In this document: positions 29,739 to 37,837 of the stretch, piece by piece | Position numbering within the stretch: position 1 is the first letter of the stretch | Layout of the letters: the number at the start of each line of letters is the position of its first letter | Assembly (NCBI RefSeq): GCF_014651075.1 | Contig: NZ_BMWE01000002.1 | Span: forward strand, 310,001-374,000 | Origin: Streptomyces djakartensis | GTDB lineage: Bacteria > Actinomycetota > Actinomycetes > Streptomycetales > Streptomycetaceae | Length of the DNA: 64,000 bases | Reading direction: 5' to 3' | Program-made: the position numbers and the translations under genes | Notes under the pieces: generated by a model | The model's database searches: none | What the model was told of the DNA's origin: nothing | What the model saw: the letters and a program-made list of their open reading frames with translations, nothing else

Positions 29739-29987
29739 ATGCCTGAGCCAGTGGAATGCAGGGACCTTCGCTCGAGGATCAGGGCTCTCGCCAGGGAGCT
29801 GAAGCGAGTACTAAACGAAGCGAAAACGGAACCGCTCGCCGAAGCCCGCCGGGTCCTGCTGGAGAAAGCCGATCGGCTCGAGCGGCAGATCGACGACACC
29901 CGAGCCCAGATGGAGGAAGCCGGGTGCGATCTCGTACCGGCCGACACTGGGATGGTGGGGTCCGATAGGCCTCGGACTGGCGACTGA
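29739..29987 (+). CDS. Small coiled-coil hypothetical protein
   Basis: 82 residues, helical and highly charged: CRDLRSRIRALARELKRVLNEAKTEPLAEARRVLLEKADRLERQIDDTRAQMEEAG reads as one or two long helices with heptad-like leucines. No domain is recognised. ATG 29739 is chosen because GGAAGGA lies about 11 bases upstream; the frame is open to 29598 with a less convincing head. It lies in the low-GC patch with unusual codons (for example ATA and CTA) and ends 4 bp from the convergent gene. Confidence 0.55.
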   Translation: MPEPVECRDLRSRIRALARELKRVLNEAKTEPLAEARRVLLEKADRLERQIDDTRAQMEEAGCDLVPADTGMVGSDRPRTGD

Positions 29988-29991
29988 GCGC

Positions 29992-30438
29992 TCAGCAGCT
30001 TTCGGCCATCAGCATAATCCCGAGCACGGCGCCGCACCCACCCATCACTCCGCCGCAAGCAACGCCTCCCACAACAGCGGCCGCCCCGAGGGCGCACCCG
30101 AAAGCGTCGCTCCGTGCAATCCGAGTCCGAACGAGGGGCAGCATCCCACCTTCGCCTTTCAGGAGCGCGTCCATGGACATACGGGCGGCGGGTGGGCAGT
30201 ATTGCTCCGCCGCCTTTCGCAATGCCTCCTCGCCGAGCTGGTCGGCGATGTCGAGCACTAGGCCCATGTCGATTCGACCCGCTCCCTCCTCACGCCGCGC
30301 GAGAAGTCGCGCCTTCGCCTCTTCATCCGGAGAGCCGTCTGCAAGCGCCGCTTCGACGCTGATGAGCTCCAGCATGTCGGTCAGCATTAGTGCCACGCGT
30401 CCGCGCTGCTCATCTGACAGCAAGGGGGTGCTGGTCAT
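29992..30438 (-). CDS. Hypothetical protein with a hydrophobic Gly/Cys-rich C-terminus
   Basis: 148 residues starting directly after a strong GGAGGAAGC ribosome binding site, so it is probably real. Residues 1-112 are helical and charged with no signal peptide. The last 36 residues are different: [21 protein letters not shown] followed by GCGAVLGIMLMAESC, with cysteines at spacing that leaves four or five Cys and many glycines in a hydrophobic run. It could be a membrane-inserting glycine-zipper tail, or a leader-plus-core peptide of the bacteriocin kind. No modifying enzyme or transporter is next to it. GC is well below that of the region. Confidence 0.65.
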   Translation of the reverse strand: MTSTPLLSDEQRGRVALMLTDMLELISVEAALADGSPDEEAKARLLARREEGAGRIDMGLVLDIADQLGEEALRKAAEQYCPPAARMSMDALLKGEGGMLPLVRTRIARSDAFGCALGAAAVVGGVACGGVMGGCGAVLGIMLMAESC

Positions 30439-30729
30439 GCTTCCTCCTTCGGAGGGGGAGGCTTGCGGTCCCGAGTACGGCCGTTGAGGGCCTGGTCATG
30501 CACAGCGTAACGAAACTTTACTCACTGTGCATGCGAGGCGCCTCAGCAGTAGCTGTCTGCGATGACCGTCCAAGGGCCACTGCGAGCGCTGGGAACAGGT
30601 TCCGGTCCTCTGGGATACACCTGGCTGGCTCGATGCAAGCACTTCAGCGGTGAGGGTGCATGTCTGAGGAATCCCCGTCCCTAGAGAGATGGAAACGACC
30701 GGCCCCGTTGGGGCGCGGCCGTTGAATCG

Positions 30730-31026
30730 ATGGCTGGCACCGCGGCCCCGCTTCTTGCGGGATTTTCTATCGCATTGATGGGTGTCATCGCTCAAGCTCC
30801 GGAGACCATTCGCTGGCCAGGAGCAGCGATTTTCATCTTGTCAATGTCAAGCATCATACGGGTCTTTGGCGCCCAGTGCGGGTTCCTCGCACCACCCGAG
30901 AAGTACGGGAATCGTGCCATAACTGAAGCAGAGACAAATATCAGATGGGCCGGGTTTGCCTTGCTGATGGCGGCAGCCATCGCCGAGGCCAGTTGGATCC
31001 TCGTGGACAGACGTAAAAGGTCCTGA
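30730..31026 (+). CDS. Small hypothetical membrane protein, possibly truncated
   Basis: 98 residues with three hydrophobic segments (about 5-22, 30-46 and 70-88) and a basic end RRKRS. LLAGFSIALMGVIAQ, IIRVFGAQCGFLAPPEKY and IRWAGFALLMAAAIAEASWIL resemble the repeating helix pairs of larger actinobacterial membrane proteins of unknown function, which are usually about twice this size, so it may be a remnant. GC is roughly 55%, clearly lower than the neighbours, which suggests transfer. No clear ribosome binding site before ATG 30730. Confidence 0.5.
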   Translation: MAGTAAPLLAGFSIALMGVIAQAPETIRWPGAAIFILSMSSIIRVFGAQCGFLAPPEKYGNRAITEAETNIRWAGFALLMAAAIAEASWILVDRRKRS

Positions 31027-31224
31027 TCCACGCAGTTCGCAGCTACGGAGTGTCGCCATGCCGGAGGAGCGAGGGAAAGACCAGCAAAAAGGGACGTCGA
31101 ATTTCTCTCTCTAGCGGTCGGGCGAGGCGGAGAAGCGGTGTGTCGAGTGCCCTGAACGATCAAGGGCCTCGTCTCACATGCTGTGATCCAAGGCCCTGAC
31201 CTGCGACTACGGAGAAGACTCCTG

Positions 31225-31298
<74 letters not shown>

Positions 31299-31395
31299 GT
31301 GCGCGCCACCGCGGTGAACCGCGTGATCGCGCGAACAGCACTGTACCCCACACCCCTGGCCGCGCCGAAAACGGCCTGGGCGGGACAATCGGCGT

Positions 31396-31935
31396 ATGGG
31401 CAGCACAAGCAGTGGCAGCACGGGAAGCCCGGCCGGCGCGCGGGACCGCGACAGCGAGGGGCGGGCGCGCAACGCCCGGCCGCGGGACGGTCTCGGCCGG
31501 CCCCTGCCGTACGGGACCGACGGCGTCCCCCGGCAGCCCGAGGGCGTCGTCCGCACGCCGGAGGAGACCGTCGCCGAGGCGCAGCGGCTGCTGGACGAGG
31601 GGAAGCCGTTCCACGCGCACGAGGTCTTCGAGGATGCCTGGAAGTCGGGGCCGGAGCAGGAGCGGGAACTGTGGCGCGGCCTCGCCCAGCTCGCCGTGGG
31701 GCTGACCCACGCCGCCCGCGGCAACCTCACCGGCGGGGCTCGGCTGCTGCGGCGCGGTGCGGGCGCGGCCGAGGCGTGGGTGTCCGGCTCCGGTACTCCC
31801 GTCCCGTACGGAATCGACATCGACAGGGTCGCCGTATGGGCCCGCGAACTGGCCCAGGAGGTGGAGCACAACGGCCGGGCCGTGGACGCGCGGGCGCGGG
31901 CGCCCCGGCTGCGGGGAACGCGCCCGGGAGCCTGA
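31396..31935 (+). CDS. DUF309 domain-containing protein
   Basis: 179 residues. A disordered Gly/Ser/Arg-rich head of about 55 residues is followed by the DUF309 helical domain: RTPEETVAEAQRLLDEGKPFHAHEVFEDAWK, then ERELWRGLAQLAVGLTHAARGN. The HxxHE..W and GLxQxAVG motifs are complete. Function is unknown, although the fold resembles small alpha-helical, possibly metal-binding proteins. The 46-bp gap to cobF suggests co-transcription. Confidence 0.9.
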   Translation: MGSTSSGSTGSPAGARDRDSEGRARNARPRDGLGRPLPYGTDGVPRQPEGVVRTPEETVAEAQRLLDEGKPFHAHEVFEDAWKSGPEQERELWRGLAQLAVGLTHAARGNLTGGARLLRRGAGAAEAWVSGSGTPVPYGIDIDRVAVWARELAQEVEHNGRAVDARARAPRLRGTRPGA

Positions 31936-31980
31936 TCCGGCGGCCGAGGGCCCAGGCTGGGGTGCGGCAGACTCGGGGGC

Positions 31981-32751
31981 GTGCGACGGATTCATGTCAT
32001 CGGCATCGGCGCGGGCGACCCCGACCAGCTGACCCTGCAGGCGGTCAGGGCGCTGCGCGACACGGACGTGTTCTTCATCCTGGACAAGGGCGAGGCCAAG
32101 GCCGATCTCACCGGCCTGCGCCGGGACCTGCTCGCCACGCACCTGACGGACGGGACGTACCGGATCGTCGAGGCGCGCGACCCGGAGCGGGACCGTGCCG
32201 CCGGCGGCACGGCCTACTCCCCCGCCGTCGCGGCGTGGCGCAGCGCCCGTGCCGGCGTCTACGAGCGGCTGATCGGCGAGGATCTGGGCCCGCACGAGAC
32301 CGGCGCGTTCCTGGTGTGGGGAGACCCCGCGCTGTACGACAGCACGCTGGGGATCCTGGAGGAGGTGCTGGACCGGGGCACGGTGGCGTTCGAGTACGAC
32401 GTCGTGCCGGGCATCTCCAGTGTCTCGGCGCTCGCCGCCCGGCACCGGACGGGGCTGAACCGGGTGGCCGGGCCGGTGCAGATCACCACCGGCCGGCGGC
32501 TCGCGGAGGGCTTGCCGGAGGACGCGGACGACGTGGTGGTCATGCTCGACGCCCACCAGGCCTTCCGGCGGTACGCGCAGGAGGACATCCACATCTACTG
32601 GGGCGCCTACCTCGGCACTCCGGACGAGATCCTCGTCTCCGGACCGATCGCCGAGGCCGCTCCCCGCATCGAGCGGCTGCGTGCCGAGGCCCGCGAGCGC
32701 AAGGGCTGGATCATGGACACGTATCTGCTGCGCCGGCACCCCCGCGACTGA
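31981..32751 (+). CDS. cobF: Precorrin-6A synthase (deacetylating)
   Basis: 256 residues from GTG 31981. The tetrapyrrole methylase fold is shown by IHVIGIGAGDPDQLTLQAVRAL at the N-terminus, FLVWGDPALYDSTL and VVPGISSVSALAARHRT, and the C-terminal block typical of CobF (DDVVVMLDAHQAF, IYWGAYLGTPDEIL). It methylates C1 of precorrin-5 and removes the acetyl group in aerobic cobalamin synthesis. No other cob genes are in the window, which is usual for cobF in Streptomyces. Confidence 0.93.
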   Translation: MRRIHVIGIGAGDPDQLTLQAVRALRDTDVFFILDKGEAKADLTGLRRDLLATHLTDGTYRIVEARDPERDRAAGGTAYSPAVAAWRSARAGVYERLIGEDLGPHETGAFLVWGDPALYDSTLGILEEVLDRGTVAFEYDVVPGISSVSALAARHRTGLNRVAGPVQITTGRRLAEGLPEDADDVVVMLDAHQAFRRYAQEDIHIYWGAYLGTPDEILVSGPIAEAAPRIERLRAEARERKGWIMDTYLLRRHPRD

Positions 32752-32778
32752 CCGGCTCCGGGTGGCTATCGTCCAGGC

Positions 32779-33579
32779 ATGGAGTCCGTGCGTGCCGTGC
32801 TCATCGACATCGACGGTGTGCTCACCGTCTCGTGGCGGCCCCTGCCCGGGGCCGTGGAGGCGTTGCGTGAGGTGCGGGAGGCCGGTCCGGCCGTCCTGCT
32901 GGTCACGAACACGACCTCCCGCACCCGGTCGTCGATCGCCGGGACGCTCGCGGACGCGGGGTTCCCGGTGTCCGCCGACGACATCCTGACCGCGCCCGCC
33001 GCCACCGCCGCGTACCTCGCCGAGCACCGTCCCGGCGCCCGGTGCGCCCTGCTGAACAGCGGCGACATCGAGGAGGACCTCGACGGTGTGACCGTCGTGG
33101 ACATGACGGAGACCGATGCCGTGCCCGATGTCGTGCTGGTCGGCGGGGCCGGGCCCGGGTTCGGCTACGAGGCGCTGGACCGGGCCTTCGGGCATCTGCA
33201 GCGCGGGGCCGGGCTGGTGGCGATGCACCGCAACCTGTACTGGCGTACGGCCGAGGGGCTGCGGCTGGACTCCGGGGCGTTCCTCGCCGGTCTCGAGCGG
33301 GCCGCGCGCGTGGAGGCCGAGATCACCGGCAAACCCGCACGGGCGTTCTTCGAGGCGGCGCTCTCCCGGCTGGGCGTCGGCGCGGACGAGGCCGTGATGG
33401 TCGGAGACGACGTCGAGTCCGATGTGCTCGCGGCGCAGCGGGCCGGTGTCACCGGAGTCCTGGTGCGGACCGGCAAGTTCCAGCCCGAGGCGCTCGAGGC
33501 CGCCGACGGCACGCCCGATCACGTGATCGACTCGTTCGCGGATCTTCCGGCGCTGCTGCGGGAGTCAGCGCAGCAGTAG
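32779..33579 (+). CDS. HAD-superfamily IIA hydrolase (NagD/LHPP-like)
   Basis: 266 residues. The nucleophile motif is VLIDIDGVLT (Asp10, Asp12), followed by LLVTNTTSRTR (motif II Thr), the C2A cap, GKPARAFFEAAL (motif III Lys) and VMVGDDVESDVLAAQRAG (motif IV). The family dephosphorylates small phosphates such as nucleotides, phospholysine or phosphoglycolate; the substrate is not predictable. It starts 27 bases after cobF and overlaps the convergent TauE gene by 15 bp. Confidence 0.92.
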   Translation: MESVRAVLIDIDGVLTVSWRPLPGAVEALREVREAGPAVLLVTNTTSRTRSSIAGTLADAGFPVSADDILTAPAATAAYLAEHRPGARCALLNSGDIEEDLDGVTVVDMTETDAVPDVVLVGGAGPGFGYEALDRAFGHLQRGAGLVAMHRNLYWRTAEGLRLDSGAFLAGLERAARVEAEITGKPARAFFEAALSRLGVGADEAVMVGDDVESDVLAAQRAGVTGVLVRTGKFQPEALEAADGTPDHVIDSFADLPALLRESAQQ

Positions 33580-34338
33580 CTGCAGGCCGCCCACGACGGT
33601 CGCCGCGATGACCAGCTGCTCGAACAACCGCTGGTTGATCTTGTGCACCGCCCACTTGCCGAACAGCGCGCCGGGCACCACGAACACCACGAGCGCCAGG
33701 TCGAGCAGGAGCGAGCGGGCGTCGATCAGGCCGAGCCCGGCGCTGAAGGGCAGCTTGGAGACGTTGACGATCAGGAAGAAGAAGGCCGAGGTGCCGAGGA
33801 AGCCGAGCTTGCGGAAGCCCGCCGAGAGCAGGTACATCGACATGACCGGGCCGCCCGCGTTGGCGACCATGGTGGTGAAGCCGCCGAGGACACCGTAGGA
33901 GCGGGCCTTCAGGCGGCCCGCCCGGGTGGTGACCGACGCCGGTTCCTCCTCCTTGCCGGCCGTACGCCTGCGCCACACCGTCACCGCCGCCATCAGCAGC
34001 AGGATCGCGCCGATCGACGTCCGGACGATCGCGTCGTCCGCCCACATCAGGAACACGGTGCCGACCACGACGCCCGCGGCGACCGCCGGGAACAGCCGCC
34101 ACAACGTCGGCCAGTGGGCGTGCCGCCGGTAGGTGGCGACGGCGAGCAGGTCCCCGGCGATCAGGACCGGCAGCAGGACGCCGGTGGAGGCGCGGGCGGG
34201 CAGCACCGCGGCGAAGATCGCCAGGCTGACCGTGTTGGCCCCGCTCACGGCGGTCTTGGAGAAGCCGACGAGCAGGGCCGCGAAGGCGAGGGCGGCGAAC
34301 TCCCAGCCGGTGATGTGCCAGAGCGTCATGGTGTTCAT
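33565..34338 (-). CDS. TauE/SafE family sulfite exporter-like membrane protein
   Basis: 257 residues, about eight membrane spans in two repeats. GFSKTAVSGANTVSLAIFAAVLPARASTGVLLPVLIAGDLLAV is the first TauE repeat, and GGFTTMVANAGGPVMSMYLLSAGF is the second with its conserved Asn-Ala-Gly-Gly-Pro. The family exports sulfite, sulfoacetate or other organic anions. No substrate gene is linked. ATG at 34338 or three codons in. Confidence 0.92.
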   Translation of the reverse strand: MNTMTLWHITGWEFAALAFAALLVGFSKTAVSGANTVSLAIFAAVLPARASTGVLLPVLIAGDLLAVATYRRHAHWPTLWRLFPAVAAGVVVGTVFLMWADDAIVRTSIGAILLLMAAVTVWRRRTAGKEEEPASVTTRAGRLKARSYGVLGGFTTMVANAGGPVMSMYLLSAGFRKLGFLGTSAFFFLIVNVSKLPFSAGLGLIDARSLLLDLALVVFVVPGALFGKWAVHKINQRLFEQLVIAATVVGGLQLLLR

Positions 34339-34413
34339 GCGAACACTGATGCTATGTGCAACGAACCGGGCCCGCAGGGCCGTCTCGCCTGGTGGTTGTC
34401 CCGCTCCGGCGTC

Positions 34414-35601
34414 CTAGACCCGCTCGACCAGCAGCGCGCTCCCCTGCCCCACCCCGACACACATCGTGGCCAGTCCCCGGCCCGCACCCGTACGCCGCAT
34501 CCGGTGCAGCAGCGTCGTCAGGATGCGCGCGCCCGAGCAGCCCAGGGGGTGTCCGAGGGCGATGGCGCCGCCGCTCGGGTTGACCAGCTCGGGATCGATG
34601 CCGAGCTCGTCGACGCAGGCCAGGGCCTGGGCCGCGAAGGCCTCGTTGAACTCGGCCTCCTCCAGGTCGCCGATGCTCCAGCCGGCGCGGCCCAGGACCT
34701 TGCGGGTGGCGGGGACGGGCCCGATGCCCATGACGTCGGGGTGGACGCCCGCGGAGGCGCCGGCGACGTAGCGGCCCATGGATTCCAGGCCCAGGTCGTT
34801 CAGTGCCTCCTCGCTGACCAGGAGGAGACCGGCGGCGCCGTCGTTCATCGGGGAGGCGTTGCCCGCGGTGACCGTGCCGCCTTCCCGGAACACCGGCTTC
34901 AGACGGGAGAGCTTCTCGTAAGAGGTGTCCTCGCGGACGCACTCGTCGGTGTCGACGACCACCCCGTCGGGGCGCTCCACGGGCAGCAGTTCGTCGTCGA
35001 AGTGACCGCACTTGCGGGCCAGGACCGCCCGTTGGTGGCTGCGCAGCGCGAAGTCGTCCTGGCGTTCGCGCGGGATGCCGTACCGCGCGGCGACCTCCTC
35101 CGCCGTCTCGCCCATGGACAGCAGGCCGTGCAGGTCCCGCATCGCGGGGTTGACCAGGCGCCAGCCGAGGCGGGTGTCCGCGGTCTCGATACGGTGCGGC
35201 AGGGCTTCGTCCGGGCGGGGCAGGACGAAGGGGGCGCGGCTCATCGACTCGGAGCCGCCCGCGATCACGATGTCCGCCTCGCCGGCGGCGATGGTGCGGG
35301 CGGCCGTCGTCACGGCCTCCAGACCCGAGGCGCAGAGGCGGTTGACCGTGGCGCCGGGTACGGACTCGGGCAGGCCGGCGAGCAGCGCGGCCATGCGGGC
35401 GACGTTGCGGTTGTCCTCGCCTGCCTGGTTGGCGGCGCCCCAGTAGACGTCGTCGACGCGGGCCGGGTCCAGCGCGGGCACGTCGGTGACCAGGGCGCGG
35501 ACGACGGCCGCGGCGAGGTCGTCCGGCCGTACCGAGGAGAGGGATCCCCGCAGCCTGCCGATCGGGGTGCGGCGGGCGGCCGCGAAGTGGACGGTACGCA
35601 C
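34414..35601 (-). CDS. Acetyl-CoA acyltransferase / 3-oxoadipyl-CoA thiolase family protein
   Basis: 395 residues, a complete thiolase. The acyl-accepting Cys is in NRLCASGLEA (about residue 89), the catalytic His in GGAIALGHPLGCSGARI and the second Cys in CVGVGQG. NQAGEDNRNVARMAALLAGLPESVPG and the absence of a long loop insertion make it closest in appearance to PcaF-type 3-oxoadipyl-CoA thiolases, though a general beta-ketothiolase (FadA/AtoB) is possible. GTG 35601 follows AGGAG. A dyad at 35626-35640 in the promoter suggests a TetR-type regulator encoded elsewhere. Confidence 0.9.
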   Translation of the reverse strand: MRTVHFAAARRTPIGRLRGSLSSVRPDDLAAAVVRALVTDVPALDPARVDDVYWGAANQAGEDNRNVARMAALLAGLPESVPGATVNRLCASGLEAVTTAARTIAAGEADIVIAGGSESMSRAPFVLPRPDEALPHRIETADTRLGWRLVNPAMRDLHGLLSMGETAEEVAARYGIPRERQDDFALRSHQRAVLARKCGHFDDELLPVERPDGVVVDTDECVREDTSYEKLSRLKPVFREGGTVTAGNASPMNDGAAGLLLVSEEALNDLGLESMGRYVAGASAGVHPDVMGIGPVPATRKVLGRAGWSIGDLEEAEFNEAFAAQALACVDELGIDPELVNPSGGAIALGHPLGCSGARILTTLLHRMRRTGAGRGLATMCVGVGQGSALLVERV

Positions 35602-35625
35602 GAGGGCTCCTCACACCACCAGTTA

Positions 35626-35640
35626 ATTAGCACCGCTAGT
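35626..35640. promoter_or_regulatory. Dyad operator upstream of the thiolase gene
   Basis: ATTAGC-ACC-GCTAGT, an inverted repeat with five of six bases matching in each arm, in an AT-rich patch 25 bases upstream of the thiolase start. Spacing and length fit a TetR-family repressor of fatty or aromatic acid genes; the regulator is not in the window. Confidence 0.5.
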
Positions 35641-35785
35641 TTCGGACTATAGACCCTTGCCGGCACCGCTGGAAAGCTTTCCGAGGGGCGAGGGCTCTTG
35701 AGGAGTGTTATCGCAGGTGAGGACGGCCGGTTTCCACCGTTCCGCTTCGGGTTTGCGTCAGTGGGCCCGGGGCACCCGCGCGTCC

Positions 35786-36043
35786 ATGGAGTGGTTGCGG
35801 AGCGCCGCCTGCGTGGACGAGGACCCTGAGCTGTTCTTTCCCGTGGGCACCACGGGACCCGCCCTTCGGGACGTCGACGCCGCGAAACGGATCTGCGCGC
35901 GCTGTCCCGTCACCGACGACTGCCTGAGTTACGCGCTGAGCAACGGCCAGGCCTCGGGCGTGTGGGGCGGCACCTGCGAGGAGGAGCGTGACGCACTGCT
36001 CAGGACGACGAGGAAGAACGCGGGAAGGAGAAGCGCCCTATGA
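35786..36043 (+). CDS. WhiB-like (Wbl) iron-sulfur transcription factor
   Basis: 85 residues from ATG 35786. Four cysteines for a [4Fe-4S] cluster are seen in RSAACVDED and RICARCPVTDDC, followed by the G-V/I-W-G-G turn (SGVWGGTCEEER) and a basic tail (RKNAGRR), the layout of actinobacterial Wbl proteins that bind the principal sigma factor and sense redox or nitric oxide. A longer start at GTG 35705 adds 27 residues without motif. It overlaps the dps-like gene by four bases (ATGA), so the two are co-translated. Confidence 0.92.
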   Translation: MEWLRSAACVDEDPELFFPVGTTGPALRDVDAAKRICARCPVTDDCLSYALSNGQASGVWGGTCEEERDALLRTTRKNAGRRSAL

Positions 36044-36522
36044 CGGCCGTGCGGAGCACACTGCCCGACGAGGCCCGGAAGGTCGCCTGCGAGGCACTCC
36101 AGGACACACTGGTCGATCTGCTCGGACTCTCACTGATCGGGAAGCAGGCGCACTGGAACGTCGTCGGACCGCGGTTCCGGTCCATCCACCTCCAGCTCGA
36201 CGAGGTCGTCTCGGCCGCGCGGAACTTCGCCGACACGGTGGCGGAGCGGTCCGCGGCACTCGGCGTCCCGCCGGACGGGCGGCCCGAGACCATCGCCAAG
36301 ACCTTCACCCTGCCCGCCCCCGGGGAGGGCTGGGTGCGCGACTCGGACGCGGTGCGGGTGATGGTGGACTCGCTCCAGGACGCGATCGGCCGGCTGCGCG
36401 AGCGTATCGACGCGACCGAGAAGGCGGACCCGGTCACCCAGGACCTGCTGATCGGCCTCACCGCCGAGCTGGAGAAGCAGCGGTGGATGTTCGACGCGGA
36501 GAACTTCCCCCGCCAGAGCTGA
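36040..36522 (+). CDS. Dps-family ferritin-like DNA-protection protein
   Basis: 160 residues. KQAHWNVVGPRFRSIHLQLDEVV is the Dps ferroxidase helix pair with its His and Asp ligands contributed across the dimer, and the rest is four-helix. Dps dodecamers store iron and protect DNA from peroxide. Coupling to a WhiB-like redox regulator makes biological sense, and stress induction is likely. The N-terminal tail is short, with only few basic residues, so direct DNA binding is uncertain. Confidence 0.93.
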   Translation: MTAVRSTLPDEARKVACEALQDTLVDLLGLSLIGKQAHWNVVGPRFRSIHLQLDEVVSAARNFADTVAERSAALGVPPDGRPETIAKTFTLPAPGEGWVRDSDAVRVMVDSLQDAIGRLRERIDATEKADPVTQDLLIGLTAELEKQRWMFDAENFPRQS

Positions 36523-36556
36523 CCCGACGCGCACGAACGTACGGAAGGGGCACGAG

Positions 36557-36901
36557 ATGACCGACGCCCTCGAACTCGACGCGCTGTGGGAGGACTTCCA
36601 CCGCGTGGTGAACATGACCTCACAGGAACTCGCGGCCTGGCTGCGGACGCGGGACGCCGACGAGGAAGCGGAGCCGCTGCCCGAGCAGGCGGGGACCGAG
36701 ACCGGACAGCACGTCCTGGCGATCCTCCAGAAGCGGCGCACCGATCTGACCGAGGACGACCTGCGGGTGATGCGGAACGTCGTGGACCGGGTCACCTCGC
36801 AGGTGGACCTGGAGAACGAGCCGCTCCCCGAGGTGACGGCCGAGGACACACGTCTGAGGCACCGGCTGATGACCGTCGGCCACGACCCGCTGAAGGGCTA
36901 G
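36557..36901 (+). CDS. DUF3140 domain-containing protein
   Basis: 114 residues. LWEDFHRVVNMTSQELAAWLRT at the start and QHVLAILQKRRTDLTEDDLRVMRNVVDRVTSQ are the DUF3140 hallmark. Such small actinobacterial proteins are thought to be DNA-related, but the function is unknown. GGAAGGGG precedes the start. It sits between dps and an HhH-GPD protein, so this string may be a DNA-maintenance operon. Confidence 0.88.
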   Translation: MTDALELDALWEDFHRVVNMTSQELAAWLRTRDADEEAEPLPEQAGTETGQHVLAILQKRRTDLTEDDLRVMRNVVDRVTSQVDLENEPLPEVTAEDTRLRHRLMTVGHDPLKG

Positions 36902-36903
36902 CC

Positions 36904-37551
36904 ATGAGCCGGCAGGAGCGCGTCGTCCGGGAACTCCTCGGCGCGCACGGCCGGACCTACGCGGACGAGGCCGGCATCCGGCTGAAGGACACGCCGCAGC
37001 CGCTGTACCGGCTGCTGGTGCTGTCCCATCTGCTCAGTGCCCGCATCCGCGGTTCGATCGCGCTGGCCACCGCACGTGCCCTGCACGAGGCGGGGCTGCG
37101 CGATCCGCGCCGCATGGCCGGGGCGACCTGGCAGGAGCGGGTGGACGCGCTCGGCCAGGGTGGCTACCGGCGCTACGACGAGCGCACGGCCACACAACTC
37201 GGCCAGGCCGCCGAGCTGTTGAACGAACGGTGGGGCGGAGACCTACGGCGGCTGCGCCGGGAAGCGGACGGCGAGGTCCCCGAACTCCGCCATCTGTTGC
37301 AGGCGTTCCCGGGCATGGGGCCGGCCGGCGCCGACATCTTCCTGCGCGAGGCGCAGCGCGTCTGGCCGGAGGCCGCCCCCTATCTGGACGCCAAGGCGCT
37401 GCAGGGCGCCGAGCGGCTGAAGCTGCCGGCGGACCCGGGGCGCCTCGCCGAACTGGCCGGGAGCACCGACCCCGCTGTCCTCGCCGCCGCGCTGGTACGG
37501 GCGGCGGTGGACAAGGACGTGGCGCAGGACGTCCTGCGGCGAGCCGGCTGA
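36904..37551 (+). CDS. Endonuclease III-like HhH-GPD family protein
   Basis: 215 residues, all helical. PLYRLLVLSHLLSARI at the start, the helix-hairpin-helix AFPGMGPAGADIFLRE near 135-150 and the remainder fit the HhH-GPD base-excision superfamily. The catalytic Asp position reads YLDAKAL and no Cys cluster is present, so activity as a glycosylase is doubtful. It begins two bases after the DUF3140 stop. Confidence 0.82.
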   Translation: MSRQERVVRELLGAHGRTYADEAGIRLKDTPQPLYRLLVLSHLLSARIRGSIALATARALHEAGLRDPRRMAGATWQERVDALGQGGYRRYDERTATQLGQAAELLNERWGGDLRRLRREADGEVPELRHLLQAFPGMGPAGADIFLREAQRVWPEAAPYLDAKALQGAERLKLPADPGRLAELAGSTDPAVLAAALVRAAVDKDVAQDVLRRAG

Positions 37552-37837
37552 CGTCTCACCCGAGCAACCAGCCTCCCTCCACCGTCGGGCGAGCGCCCGC
37601 AGACTCCTCCTCCCGCGTTCCGGACCACCTGCCGGATCGGGCCCCGGCGAATGAACGGTCCGCTTCATGGGATTGCCCTGCGGCGCTCCCCGCCAGGGCA
37701 GGCGGGCCGCGCGGCCGGGGCGGGTGAGGCTGCCGGGGTGCGCGCGGACCTCACCCGAACGGTCCGGCGCCGGTGGTGGTCCGTCGGCGCGGGTGGTGCG
37801 CTGGGGCCACGCTTCGCGTTCTCAGGAGGCCCTTGCG

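Noticed and set aside
30496..30795. 99-codon minus-strand frame in the low-GC patch
   Set aside because: No ribosome binding site, no domain, and it overlaps the start of the better-supported membrane gene at 30730.
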